This document shows positions 10,687 through 24,035 of a stretch of 64,000 nt of DNA, one piece after another (position 1 is the first letter of the stretch; each line of letters opens with the position of its first letter). The translations under genes were made by a program, and so were the position numbers. Source of the DNA: Anaeromyces robustus. Taxonomy: Eukaryota; Neocallimastigomycota; Neocallimastigomycetes; Neocallimastigales; Neocallimastigaceae. The stretch is taken from the NCBI GenBank assembly GCA_002104895.1, contig MCFG01000127.1, positions 86,001-150,000 on the forward strand. The letters are read 5' to 3'. The notes under the pieces are model-generated. The model did no database searches, was not told the DNA's origin, and worked only from the letters and a program-made list of their open reading frames with translations.

Positions 10687-11794
10687 TTTATCGAATAACT
10701 TGATTAAATAAAAATGAAAATTTTCATTGTTGTATTAATTGTAATTTTGTAAATTTGTAATTTATATCAATTAAATTTATATATTATATTTTAAGATTTA
10801 TATTTTTTTTTTCTTTTTTTTTTTTTTTAAAGTTGAACATCAGTAATTTAAGTATATGAAAAATAAATAAAATTAAAAATTTAATTCTTTTTTTCCTTTT
10901 TCCTTTTCTTTTTCTTTCTTTTTTTGTACTGTGGATAAAAACGGTAATACAAATTAATATTGTAATATTTTTTTTTTTATTTTTTATGATATGAAATTCT
11001 TTTTTTTATTTTACTATTATTATTTTTATTATTATAGAATTTTAACTATTATTTTATTTTATTGTTATTTTTTCATGTTGAAAAAACAATCCTTTAAATA
11101 ATGATTATAATATATCAAAAATATTATCAAAAATCAAAAACCATTTTGTATTATCTATAAATAAATAAATAAATATATAATAAAAATATTAATCAATAAT
11201 GATAATACAAATAAAAAAAATCTTTTATTGTAAAATATTTCGTTATAATTAAGATTTATGATAAATTACATAATTGATGATTAAGATGTTTTAAGATTAA
11301 AATAATTAATTATTTCGCTTTTATTTTATGAATTTTTTTTTTGTAGAAATAAATATTACTTGAATAACTTATAATATATATGATAAGTAATAATAGAAGT
11401 AAATTATAATAATATAATTTACTTTTTTTTTCATTTTTTTTTATATATATTTATTAATGCAATCTTTTTTTTTTTTTTACATATTAAAAGAATTCTTTTT
11501 TTTTTTTCTTTTAAAAAAAAAAAAGCATTTATATATAAATGTAAATTGTGCATAAATCGTAAATTGTTAAAATGGTAACGCTGTAATAATATTGTTTAAA
11601 AAAAAAAAAAAAAGTTAAAAATGCAATAATTATTACAAACATTACATTAACTTTAAAAAAAAAAAACTCTTCTTTTTTTAATTATGCTAAATGGAATGGA
11701 ATAAAAAGTATATTTATCATAAATAAAATAAAAATGTATTATTAGTAAACTGCATAATTAAATTTTATTTAATATATATATGATTTATTTAATG

Positions 11795-11796
11795 AT

Positions 11797-11847
<51 letters not shown>

Positions 11848-11884
11848 TTCATTTATTTATTTATTTATTTATTAATTTATTAAT

Positions 11885-11939
<55 letters not shown>

Positions 11940-11940
11940 T
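11795..11940. repeat. (TTTA)n microsatellite
   Basis: Near-perfect TTTA tetramer array of about 146 bp with a few TTCA and TTAA interruptions. Confidence 0.9.
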
Positions 11941-12341
11941 AGCTGTATCATTTATATATGGAAAAATTACAATAAAAGAGTTGATTTTTATTATAAAACC
12001 CATTCTTGTATTTTTAAAATAATGCTTTAGAATATCATATCCATAGGATCCAATGATGATGAATAATTTTATGATAAAAAAAACATTAATTAATAATCAA
12101 TAATAATCAATTACAATTAATAAATAAATAAATATAATAATAAATAAATAAAAAAACAAATAAATAATTAAATATAGATTAGATTAGTTTGTTATTAATT
12201 ATTATTAATTTAGTTATCTTTTATTAAAAAAAAAAAAAAAAAAACTAAATACAAAAAAACTAAATACAAAGAAATTTAATTAATTACATACAATTAATAA
12301 TAACAAAAAAAAACATTTTATTAATTAATTAATAAAATGTT

Positions 12342-12410
<69 letters not shown>

Positions 12411-12616
12411 TTTAGTTATTTATTAATTAATTGATTATTTATTTATTTATTATTTATTTATTTAGTTATTATTTATTTATTTAGTTATTAATTAAATTGT
12501 TAAAAATTGAATTATCCATTATTTAATTATTTATTTATTAATTTTGTTATTAATTAATTATTAATTATTAATTATTAATTATTAATTATTTATATTTCAA
12601 AGTTTGGGTTTACCAC

Positions 12617-12675
<59 letters not shown>

Positions 12676-12701
12676 TGCATTATTATTATTTATTATTAAG
12701 G

Positions 12702-12737
<36 letters not shown>

Positions 12738-13920
12738 TTTGTTTTATTTTTTTTAGACTCGGTTATGAATTCTTAGTATAATGCATAAATGATATTATTT
12801 ATATTTTATATTCTATTCTATTATATTATATTAAATTGTATTAAATTATATTATATTATATTATATTATACTATATTGTATTATATTGTATTGTATGGTA
12901 TGGTATGTGGTATGATATTTGCATAATCTTCCAAATGTTTATTCCATATATTAATAATACATGATACATAAATACATAATACATAATACATAATTATAAT
13001 TATTATCAAATAATATCATTAATATATCTTTTACTAAAAAATACTTTTTTAAACATTTTATTATTTATTGAATCAGAATTTGATGACTTTGTAATTATTA
13101 ATTATTTTATATTGTTATTAGTTATTCTATTCAATTAATTATTAATTATTTTTATCAATTTTTTTATTTATTTATTTCATATTCTACTTTGTTTATATAT
13201 AATTTAATATAATACATTAAAAATATAATTAAATTATAGAATAGAAAAGTATAAAAAAATGTTTAATTGTCCATAATGTTTTATATAAACATTTTATAAT
13301 TAAATAATTAATAAAAAAAAATAACATGATTATTTGAATTAAATAAAAGACAATTATTAATGGTATAATGTTTTTTTAATAAATATTATGATGATGTATA
13401 AACTATAAATAATAATTTTTAAGAAATAATTAAAGAAATAAAAATAAGCAAAACTACTTTTAAGTAAATATTCAATATAAATTATATTATAAAAAAAATT
13501 TATTAATTACTAAGTATTAAGTAAAGTTATATTAGTTAAAAGATATATAAAAATATATTTACTTATTTAATATTTATTAAATAATATTTAATATAAATAT
13601 TAATTCAATTTTTTATTATTGCATACCATTTTTATTAATAATAAATAAATAAATAATAAATAAATAATAAATAAAATACTTTATATGTATATATTTTTAT
13701 ATATCTATGAATAATATTCAATATTATATAAATTATAAATTATAATAATAATATTCAATATTATTATTACAAAATGTTAATTATTATTCATTAAAAAAGT
13801 GTTACATTAACACCAATCTTTATTCATATTATTTATTATAAATAATTATTAATTAATAATAACACTTTATCATATTATCATATTATCATATTATCAATAA
13901 TTAAACTAATGTAACATAAA

Positions 13921-13952
<32 letters not shown>

Positions 13953-14545
13953 GTAATATATAGAAATAAAAATTTAAAATTTAAAATTAAAAAATAATGA
14001 TTAATAATATATAATATAAGAGAGAGAGAAAAAAAAAAGAGAAAAAAAAATAATTCATAACCAATGAAAATAAATATAAAAAAATTCCCCCTTTATTTTT
14101 ATTTATTTTCCATAATTATTTCCCGTATATATGATAAATTAATCATAAATAAATAATATATAAATATAATAAACATAATAAACATAATAAACATAAACTA
14201 AATATTAATATCAATATATATATAAGATATATAATATTTTAATATGAACAATATTCCTAGTTTAATTTATTTTTTCTTTTTTTCTTTACTTTATTTTAAA
14301 TTTCATATGATTTTAATCTGTAAAAAAAAAAAAAAAAAACAACAATTATGGTGATAATGTAATTGTATTGTAACATCAATAATCAATATTAAAACGTAAA
14401 GTAATATATAAAGTAATATATTTATAAATAGGTTAAAACACTGAAATAACAATACAACATTTATATACAAAGCAAATCTTTGTTCCTAGTTAATATATAA
14501 TAATTAATTGATTTACAGCTTAAAAAAAAATTTTTTTTTTCCATT

Positions 14546-14587
<42 letters not shown>

Positions 14588-14953
14588 CCTTTTTATTAAT
14601 TATTTTTTTATAATAAAAAAAAATAAATATTTAAATAATTAATCTAGATATAATAATTAATTTATTAAATAAATCCATAAATAAATATTTAAATAAACAT
14701 GTCATAATGATATAAATTGATTTAATATAATCAAAATTAAAGTTTTTTTTTCTTTTTTTTTTTTTCATAGAAAACTTACTATAATAAGTATTTATTTGCA
14801 TTACTACAAAATTATAATTTATATTTATTAAATATTATTAGTCACAGTAGAAGGGAAATATTTTTAAATTAAACAATAACTAAGAATAAAAAAATAATTA
14901 AAAAAAGAAAAAAGAATTTTTTTATAATACATAAATGAAATTATATCAAAATT

Positions 14954-15012
<59 letters not shown>

Positions 15013-17453
15013 CTTACTTATTTATTATAATAAATTTAAAAGTATTTTTATATTATAAATATAAATATATATATATTTATTAATAAATAAATAATTAACA
15101 TATTTACTATAAAAATTCTTTTTGTTTTTGTTATTTTATAGCTAATAAATCATTAGAATATTAATTATTTACTATGTTTACAATATTTATCTTGTATTGT
15201 ATTGTACTGTATTGTACTGTAATAATTCTATTCCATTTTTTTTTTTTTTTGTTGTTTTATTCTTTTTTTATTTTATTCGTTATACTTTTTATTGGTCTTA
15301 ATATTATTATTTAAATTTTTAATATAATAAATATGAATTATTCATGTATTTTTCTCTATAATATATGAAAAAAAATTTTTGTTTTTTATTTTTATTTTTA
15401 CTCTTCTTTTTCTTTATTTTATAATATAAAATTTTAAATAAGAAATTTAAATTAATATATTAAATTTATATTGATTAATTTATTAATATATTTGAAAATA
15501 GTATTGATATTTATTGTTATCATTCAATTGTTTGAATATATTTTCTTTTTAATTTAAAATATAATATTGTACAAATAATAGAGTATTATATTATTATATT
15601 ATATTATTATTATATTTAATATATAGATTAAATATTAATTAATATTATGTTATATATTTTAATATATATTAATACAAATTCATTTTTACTATAAATTAGA
15701 ATTTATGTTTTTTTTTTACTTTTTAAAAATAAGCATGTTTTTTTCATTTATGAAATGGATAAATTGTGTTTAATCTTAAACTTATCATTAATACAATATT
15801 AATATATATTTGATAATAATTATTATATTTGAAGATTATAATATAATATATTGATTAATTCAATTATTATATATGGAATAAAAATTTTTTTCATTTCATT
15901 TATTAAATTAACTAATTATATAATTATTTTGTTTCTTTTTTTTTTTTTTTTTTTTTTTTTTTGTTTCTTTTTTTTAAATAAATTTTTTTTTTACCTTTTT
16001 TAAACAATTTTTAATATAATATTAATAAGATAAACTTTATTAATTAATTAAAATTTTTTTTAAAAAAAAAAACTGATATACGTTAAGGAAAATTTTATTA
16101 TATTAAATTGAATATTAAAAAATATAAAAAAATTTTATATAGAAAAGAATTATTAATAAATAATTTCTTTTTTATTTTTGTATCAGTAAAAAAAAAAAAA
16201 AATGTAATAAAAATAATATAAAAATACGAAACTAACTTAAAACAAGCATTGTATATAATTTCACCTTTTTTTTTTTCTAAATTGCATATATAATAATTAA
16301 TATAACAATAATTAATATAATAATAATTTAATATTAATATTAAAATGGAATAATATAATAAAACATTGGTTGGTTGTATAATAAAATATTGGTTGGTTTG
16401 TATATTATTGAAAATTTTTAGTATAATATAATATTATTCCATAATAATAATAATATTATTATATAATAATATTATTATTATTTTTTACCAAAATAATAAA
16501 AATTTATCTTTATAAAGAATTCAAATTTCTAATATCTACCTTAATTATAAATCCCTTTTCTTTAACTTAATTTAATATTAAAACTAAAACTTTAATATAA
16601 AATTAATTTTATCCTTAATGAAAAAATGATTTATTTTTAAAAATACACAGAAAATAAAACTATTATAAAGCTAGTAATTATTTAATAATAAAATATTAAA
16701 TATAATAAAATATTAATATAATAATAAAAATAATAATAATAGTTAAAAATAAAATAATAATTATAATAATAATGAATAAATAAAATTATTAATTTTTTAT
16801 ATTTTATATCTTATAGTTTATATGATAATTTTTTTTTTACTTCATTATTAAAAAGTTATTTGTTGTTGTTAAATCTATATTAATATACTTATAATATATA
16901 TATAAAAAAAAAAAAAAAAAAAAAAAACCAAGATTACACAGTTTTAAATTTGAATCAAAAGAGTTCAATTTTAGTTAATAATCTTAATTTATTATTAATT
17001 AAAATTAATTATGTATAATAATAAAAAGAGTAACTTTAATTTTGACCTTTTTTTTTTTCATTCCTTCCTTCATTTATTCTACTAAAAATTTATAAATATA
17101 TTTTATCATTAAAATTTATATTTAATATTATTTCTTATTATTATTGCTTATTATTTTATTATTTAATAATTCTTATTTAATATTTAGGCATTAATTATTT
17201 TTTTATTATTGTTTTAAAAGAAATATTATTTTCTTTTTTTTTTTTTTTTTTTTTAATATTAATTAAAATTAAAATTATTTTTTATTATTTAACTATTCTC
17301 TTTTCTAACTAAAAAAATAAAATTGTATTTATATATATTATGAAATAATCAAAGATAATTCAATATATAATTAATTTAAAAAATTATATATTCTAGTTAT
17401 ATTATAAACTATATTATTTAATATTTATTAATATTATTTATTATTTATTATTT

Positions 17454-17601
17454 ATTATTTTATTATAAACAAATTATAATATTTTATATTTAATAATATT
17501 TAATATTTAATATTTATTATTTATTAATATTTAATAAGATTTAATAAGATTTAATAATATTTAATAATATTTAGGTTACAATTTGTTTATAATAAAATAA
17601 T
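17454..17601. repeat. Inverted repeat of about 22 bp around a 104-bp loop
   Basis: The segment 17454-17475 (containing TATAAACAAATT) is the reverse complement of 17580-17601 (containing AATTTGTTTATA). The loop is AT-only with ATTTAAT repeats. It could be a small hairpin or MITE-like remnant, but no target duplication was recognised. Confidence 0.6.
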
Positions 17602-18914
17602 TATTTTTCTTATAAATTTTAAATTTTAATTTTAATATATAAATTAATTTTTATATAAGAATATAAATACAATATAATACAATATAATAAATTAATTATT
17701 TCATAATATAATATAATATATTGTTATTACATATTAAAATAATATATTAGATTAATATCAATTATTTTTTAAAAAAAAAAAAACAATATCCTCATTTTTT
17801 TTTATATTAATATTATTTAATATATTTAATTATTAATATTATATAAAAAAAAAAACTTAATCTTCATTATTTATTATTTATTATAGTTTATAATCTATTT
17901 TATTCTATTTAAAATTTAATAACACTACAATATATTATAATATATTTATAATATATTTGTAATATATTATTTATTGTTTAGTATAATTAAAATTTCAAAA
18001 AAAAAAAAATAATAATAATAATAATAATAATAATTAATAATTAATATTAATATTAATAATTTATATTAGATTTAGGGAAATAAGAATAAGAAAATAATAT
18101 GTACATATTTGAAGAAAAAAAAAAAAAAAAAAAAAAAAAAAGAATACATATTTTAGATAATATTAATAAATTAATAAATTAACAAAATTAATTATAAAAT
18201 ATATTAAATAATATATTATATATTAAATATTTTAAATTTTATAAATAATTAAATTTATTATTATGATTAATTAAAAAAAAAAAATAAAAAAAAAATAAAA
18301 ATCATATAAATATAACTATAAAGTGTTTTTTTTTAAAATTTTTATATTTTTCAAGTTTTACTTTAAACTACTCTTTAAAAGTAAAATATTTATAATAAGA
18401 GAAATACTTAATTTAATAATATAAAAAAAGAAAAGGAAAAAAATATTTATCATTAAATTTAAAAAAGAAATATTTATTTAATAATTTTATATTTTTTTTT
18501 TAAAAGTTGAATATTTTTTTTTCTTCAAGTAATTTAATATAATTTAATTTAATATTACTAATAACTTAATTCAAAAACAGTATTTGTATAAAATACTTGA
18601 TTTTTAAAAGAAAATAAAAAGTAAGAATTATTTTATTTGTTTTTTTATTTATTTAATATAAAAAAAAAAAAAAAAAAAAAAAGTAAAAATTTTTGTTTAT
18701 CATTATTATTAATTTTCAATTATTATTGAATTTCTTTATATTAATTAATTTATTTATATATATATTTTAAAACTTTTTTTTTTAAATAATTAAAAATAAA
18801 TAAATTTTAAAGATAAATTTCAACTGTATTTTATAATATAATATAAATATAAATATATAATATAATATAATATAATATAATATAATATAATATAATATTA
18901 AAAAATAGTACAAA

Positions 18915-20984
18915 ATGACTATTTATCAATCTTACCCAATTCATCGTTGCGTTTTTCGTAATGACTCAACTGCTCTTGCTGAATTATTGAGAGATAATAC
19001 AATGAAAAGTCGTATTAATGAATTAGACCATCATGGTAATTCTCCTATTCATTTAGCTCTCATGCTAGATCGTCGTAACTGTATTTTAGTTCTTCTTAGA
19101 AACGGTTGTGATATTATTACTAGAAATACTTATAATTGGAATCCATTAGATGAAGCTGTTATGCTTGGTGATATTGATATCGTTGAAAAAATTACTTTAA
19201 TGAAATATAGAGATTATGCAAGAGGTTTTGCTGTTAGTGGTGGTAAATTAGAAGAATGGAATACTGTTTTACCAAGTGTTCATTTAAAATTAAAAATAAA
19301 ATTTAAAAGTCAAGTTCCTATGATTGCAAAAATTTGTCCAAAAGATACCATTAATTTCTATAAGAAAGGTAATTTCTTTAGAATTGATACTACTTGTGCT
19401 GGATTTGATACTCGTGGTATTCCAAGAATGATTAAAGGTAATATTTCTATTATTGCAAAATTCCAAATTGATGGTATGTGTAGAATATTATTATTAGATC
19501 ATAAGAAAAAAGCTTATCAAGAATTATATCCAGAAATGCCTCAATGGTTAATCAATAATCTTTTAAAATCAAATATTGATATAAAAACTTTATTTAAGAT
19601 TTTCCTTGATACTTCAAACTTTGTTATTAAACAAAAAAAGGGAGGTCTTTTAAAGAAAACTAAAAGAACAATTCAAATGGAACGTGGTAAATCTTACAGA
19701 GCTGATTTATTTAAAGCTAAAGATTTTAAATTAATTATTCGTAAAAGATTTAATGAATCTACTATTGGTGATCGTAAAAGTGATATTAGAACAAAAATTG
19801 TTAATGTTGAACAATCTAGAAATAAAACTATGAAGAGAAATAGTAATGAAATTGGTTTCAATGATACTGAATTAGTTTCCAATAAATTAATGAGCATTGA
19901 AAAATCTTTCATTATTGATTCTAAATCTAATAAGAATAGTAATAGTGGTAGTAAATTTGGTAAAAAGGGAAAATCTCGTAAGGATGAAAGTGATGATGAA
20001 AGTGATGATGAAAGTGATGATGATTCCGTTATTTCTGCCGAAGAATCTATGACTAGATCATCAAGTCATCGTGGTTCAATTAATGGTGAACCTATTGTTA
20101 GAGAAAGTTTATTCCAAAAATATCTTGATGAAAGTATTTTAGATTATAAAGATTTTGATATTTATGTTTCTAAGACCATATATGATATTATTTATCGTGG
20201 TTCAGATAAAGATGGTGTTAAGGTTACTGAAGCTGATATGCTTTATTTAAGACAAATGTATCCAGGTTATACAGAATATTTAATGGCTGGATTCCAAGAA
20301 GATTATCAATTAGTTAATGAACAAAATAAAAGAGCTATGACGAAAAGAGTTAGTAAGGATGGTAAAACTATTACCTATGAAGTCAAAGATGATTTTGAAG
20401 ATACATTAAATTGGGATGAAGCTTATGCTCAACATGAAAAAGCTGTTAACACAGCTGCTAATATTGAAAAAGCTAGAAAAGAAAAAGAATGGGAAGAAAA
20501 AGTAGCTAGAATAAAGAATTTTGATTGGGAAAATAGTAAAGTTAATGAAGAACAATATTTCAATGAAACTAATGCTGGTATTTTACATATGGGACGTATT
20601 ATGAGTATTGATGAAGAAAGAAAAACTTTTAATAATTCTATTAAACTTTGGATGTCTCATGATAATACTTTCCCAATTAATTTAGCTCAAATGCAACCAC
20701 TTATTGATTATCTTAGTTTAATGTTCTTTGATCAAGTTAATAAAACGGATGAAGAAGATCATTTTGATAGAGATGAATATCGTTATGGTATTCAATGTAT
20801 TCAAAAAATGATTCAAGCTGAAAAAAGATTCCCATTAAAAGTTATTATTCCAGTTTTAACCACCGTTAAAGCTCAACTTAGATTTGTTGATTGTAATACC
20901 AATCCAAATGATATATCTGATCAATTATTTGAAATTCCAGAAAATTATAAATATGGTGAAATTTATTTTATGAATGTTAAATAA
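18915..20984 (+). CDS. ANKRD13-like ankyrin / GPCR-chaperone domain protein
   Basis: Intronless 689-residue protein. Residues 7-98 hold ankyrin repeats (YPIHRCVFRNDS; HHGNSPIHLALMLDRRNCIL; NWNPLDEAVMLGDIDIVE), followed by KYRDYARG as in the ANKRD13 family. From about residue 115 it follows the GPCR-chaperone domain: LKLKIKFKSQVPMIAKICP, YKKGNFFRIDTTCAGFD, ISIIAKF, and near the C-terminus FPLKVIIPVLTTVKAQLRF. Animal ANKRD13A/B/D bind ubiquitinated membrane receptors through C-terminal UIMs and ANKRD13C acts as a receptor chaperone in the ER. I see no clear UIM here, so the chaperone-type role is the safer guess (inference). Residues about 330-390 are a low-complexity insert with three DESD repeats. 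A coiled, charged stretch lies at about 510-540. The start lies just downstream of an A-rich leader, and no upstream in-frame start was seen. Confidence 0.88.
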   Translation: MTIYQSYPIHRCVFRNDSTALAELLRDNTMKSRINELDHHGNSPIHLALMLDRRNCILVLLRNGCDIITRNTYNWNPLDEAVMLGDIDIVEKITLMKYRDYARGFAVSGGKLEEWNTVLPSVHLKLKIKFKSQVPMIAKICPKDTINFYKKGNFFRIDTTCAGFDTRGIPRMIKGNISIIAKFQIDGMCRILLLDHKKKAYQELYPEMPQWLINNLLKSNIDIKTLFKIFLDTSNFVIKQKKGGLLKKTKRTIQMERGKSYRADLFKAKDFKLIIRKRFNESTIGDRKSDIRTKIVNVEQSRNKTMKRNSNEIGFNDTELVSNKLMSIEKSFIIDSKSNKNSNSGSKFGKKGKSRKDESDDESDDESDDDSVISAEESMTRSSSHRGSINGEPIVRESLFQKYLDESILDYKDFDIYVSKTIYDIIYRGSDKDGVKVTEADMLYLRQMYPGYTEYLMAGFQEDYQLVNEQNKRAMTKRVSKDGKTITYEVKDDFEDTLNWDEAYAQHEKAVNTAANIEKARKEKEWEEKVARIKNFDWENSKVNEEQYFNETNAGILHMGRIMSIDEERKTFNNSIKLWMSHDNTFPINLAQMQPLIDYLSLMFFDQVNKTDEEDHFDRDEYRYGIQCIQKMIQAEKRFPLKVIIPVLTTVKAQLRFVDCNTNPNDISDQLFEIPENYKYGEIYFMNVK

Positions 20985-22175
20985 ATTTAATTTTAATTTT
21001 TTTTTTAAAAAAAAAAAAAAAAAAAAAGAAAGAAAGAAAGATAAAACAAAAAACAAAAAAAAAAAAAAAAAGAATTATTGTTTTTTTTTATATATATTTT
21101 TCTTTTAAAATATATTATTTCTTTAATAAAAAAAAAAAAAAAAAAAAAAAGAAGTAAAAAAAGAAAATGATAATAATAATACAATACATGAAAAAATAAT
21201 AATAATTTGTAAATCAAAAAATTTAAAAAAAAAAAATCTTAAAACAAAACAAAAACGCATGAAGAAAATCAAAAAAAAAAAAAAAAAAAAAAATTCAAAA
21301 TCAAAATCAACAAAAATGTTAAAAAAAAAAATTATAAATATTTAATAATATACCAAAAAAAAAAATAATAATAAATTAATTAATTAAAAATTGTTTGTAT
21401 ATTATTAAATTTGATTGAGATATAAATATTAAATTTTGTTTTATATAAAAGAAAAAAATTTTAATATTTATATTCTTTTTCTTTTAATTTATTCTTTATT
21501 CTCTATTTTCTCTCTTCATTATTTATTTATATATAATTTATTATAATAGTAATAATTAATAATAATACAATACAAAAAAAAATAAAAATAAAAAAAAAAA
21601 AAAAAATAAAAATAATAAAATTAAAATTAAAAAAAAAAAAAAAAAAATAGTAATAAATTAGTATAAAAAAAAATAATTTAATTTATTATATATATAATAA
21701 ATAATTATTTTATTAAATAGAATTAATTATAATTAAATGAGATATTAATAAAATAATTAGATTTTTATTTTTTCTTTTTTTATTCTTTTATAAAAAGAAA
21801 AAAAGAAAAAGAAAAAGAAAAAAAAAAAAGAAAGAAATAACTAACTTAGAAAAAAAGAAAATTATTAATATAAATAAAAAAATTAAAAAAATATATTAAA
21901 AAAAATAAAAAAAAGATTAATATTATTTATTAAAAATAGAATATAAAAAAAAAAGAATCAATAATATAGAAAAAGAAAAAGAAAGAAAAGAAAAAAGTAA
22001 CGAAAAAAGAAACGAAAAAAATTAAAAAAAAAAAAATTATAGATTTCTTTATAAATAAACTTTTTTTTTTCTATTATTATTTCTATATTAATAATAATAA
22101 CAATAAAGAATTGAATTGTAATGAAAAAAATATAATAATTTACAATTATTAATAAAATAAAAATTAATAAATTTG

Positions 22176-22213
<38 letters not shown>

Positions 22214-22250
22214 ATATATATATAATAGTAAAAACGGTTACACTATTATA
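20985..22250. other. Homopurine/A-rich intergenic region
   Basis: Dominated by A runs (for example 21008-21027, 21131-21150, 22177-22212) and AAAG/GAAA tracts. The weak open frames here are antisense poly-Phe artefacts. No gene was seen. Confidence 0.6.
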
Positions 22251-22588
22251 TTATACTATTATTATAATAATCTTTATAAAATTGATTTTTTTATTCATTG
22301 ATGGATATGAAGATTCAATATATAATCCATAGAATGTTTTTTCTAATTTTAGTTTATTATTATTACTATTATTAATAGCACTGAAAAAACATGATAATCA
22401 AATAGATAAAATTTATATATATCTTATATATATCTATATATATAATTATATAAATTAATAATTTAATTCAAATGAATAAAGGATTTTGACAATGACCTAC
22501 TGAACAAGTAAAACAAAGTATACAAAAATCTAGTTCTATGATAGAATTCCTGTACTCCAGCAATAAAAAAAAAAAAGTGTGAAACCAT
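22251..22588 (-). CDS. Possible small two-exon gene or gene remnant, unrecognised
   Basis: A candidate start at 22588 opens MVSHFFFFIAGVQEF and continues to a GT donor at 22496. A good acceptor (TTTTTTCAG ending at 22381) joins in phase to a second exon that runs to TAA at 22251. The joined product is 73 residues and includes EFYHRTRFLYTLFYLF (possible membrane segment) and TFYGLYIESSYPS. Base composition is less AT-biased than the flanks, which is the reason for listing it. A further less-AT segment on the same strand (22917-22865, reading GIICGELFIPFGFEKL before a stop) may belong to the same remnant. I do not recognise the protein, and it may be a decayed gene or chance. Confidence 0.22.
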
Positions 22589-23247
22589 AATAAAAATTGT
22601 TTAGTAATAAAAAAAAAGTTTTTTTTGAAAACTTAAATAAATGAATGAAATAATATTTATATAATAATAGTAATAATTAATTATTATTATTATTATTATG
22701 TTTATTATTATTATGTTTATTAGATGTAAATTTTTATTCTATATCTTGTAATATATATATGAAGATATATAGGTAAATTTTTTTTACTAATCCATTAATA
22801 AAAAAAAAAAAAAATCGCTTTTAATATATATATATATATAATTTTTTTTTTTTTATTTATTTGATTATAATTTTTCAAATCCAAATGGAATAAATAATTC
22901 ACCACATATTATACCCCTTTTCACTTTTTTCTATATTATTAATTACTGGTAATTATATATATATATTTGTTTTATTTTTTTTTAAATATTTTGATGGAAT
23001 AATTAGGAATAAAATTAATTTAAGAAATTAATAGTTATCGATTATTTTATTTTAAAATATAAAAAAATTTTATTCTTATTATTTTGTTATTTTTTTTTTT
23101 AATATATCAAAAATAATATAATAGATTTCTATTAAAAATAAAAAAATAAAAAAAAATGATATATAAATTTCAAAAATCTTCAATATTAAAAAAGATGAAG
23201 CTTAAAAATATATACATATATATATTATATATATTATATATATTATA

Positions 23248-23280
<33 letters not shown>

Positions 23281-23663
23281 ATACAAATATAGCTTGAAAT
23301 AATAGACTTTTTAACTTATCATATATATATATATTATAATATAAAAATATAACAATTTATGTATATATATTATAATAAAAATATTTAATAATAATAATAA
23401 TAATAAAAGAAAAAAAAATGAAAAATGATGAATAATGAATAATGAATAACTATATCCAATAATAAATAGGTTTTTATAATAAAATTTCTATAAACAACTA
23501 AATAATAAAAAAAAACACTCTTTTATGAAATAATATATTTTTTTTAACTAATAGTATTTAATATAATTATAATAGATATATAATAATATAATAAAAAATT
23601 ACTATTTTTAATAATTATTAATAGCAATTATTATTATGATTACTATTATTATTATTATTATTA
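22589..23663. other. AT-rich spacer downstream of the Rho-like gene
   Basis: Mostly A+T with (TA)n and (ATT)n tracts. It contains only the short coding-like minus-strand segment at 22865-22917 mentioned with the neighbouring candidate gene. Confidence 0.5.
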
Positions 23664-24004
23664 TTATTGAATAATGCAATTATTATCGTCTGGTATTTCT
23701 GCGCCAGGATCTAAAGCTGCTACAATAGCCTAAAAATATAAAATAAAATAAAATAAAAAAAAAATTAACATTATTTAAAAAATATATAAATATATAAATA
23801 ATTCATTTATAAAATAATAAAAAAAATTAAATAAATAAATAATTAAATAAAAACTAATACATTTTATAATACAATTATAATTATTATTATGTTGTCTTTA
23901 ATATAATATATCTAATTTTTTTATATCTTTATAAAATATAATTTGTTTTTTTTTTATACTAATATATACATAATATATCATATAAACAAATAAATATTAT
24001 TTAC

Positions 24005-24035
<31 letters not shown>

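Larger units (their letters stand above)
10687..18914. other. 8.2-kb gene-free AT desert
   Basis: No exon-like stretch was found on either strand. It contains homopolymers, (TTTA)n arrays at about 11795-11940, 12345-12490 and 14955-15026, (TTAG)n at about 12380-12410, (ATT)n at 12616-12735, ATTGT/ATGGT pentamer variants at 12840-12910 and a run of about 46 T at 14542-14587. A short pair of related segments with ATTGGTTGGTT lies at about 16364-16400. It probably includes the ANKRD13 promoter at its right end. Confidence 0.6.

Noticed and set aside
13796-13915. A second interleaved inverted repeat (AAAGTGTTA/TAACACTTT and GTTACATTA/TAATGTAAC)
   Set aside because: The arms are only 9 bp and overlap each other. 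In this AT-rich context they are not distinguishable from chance.
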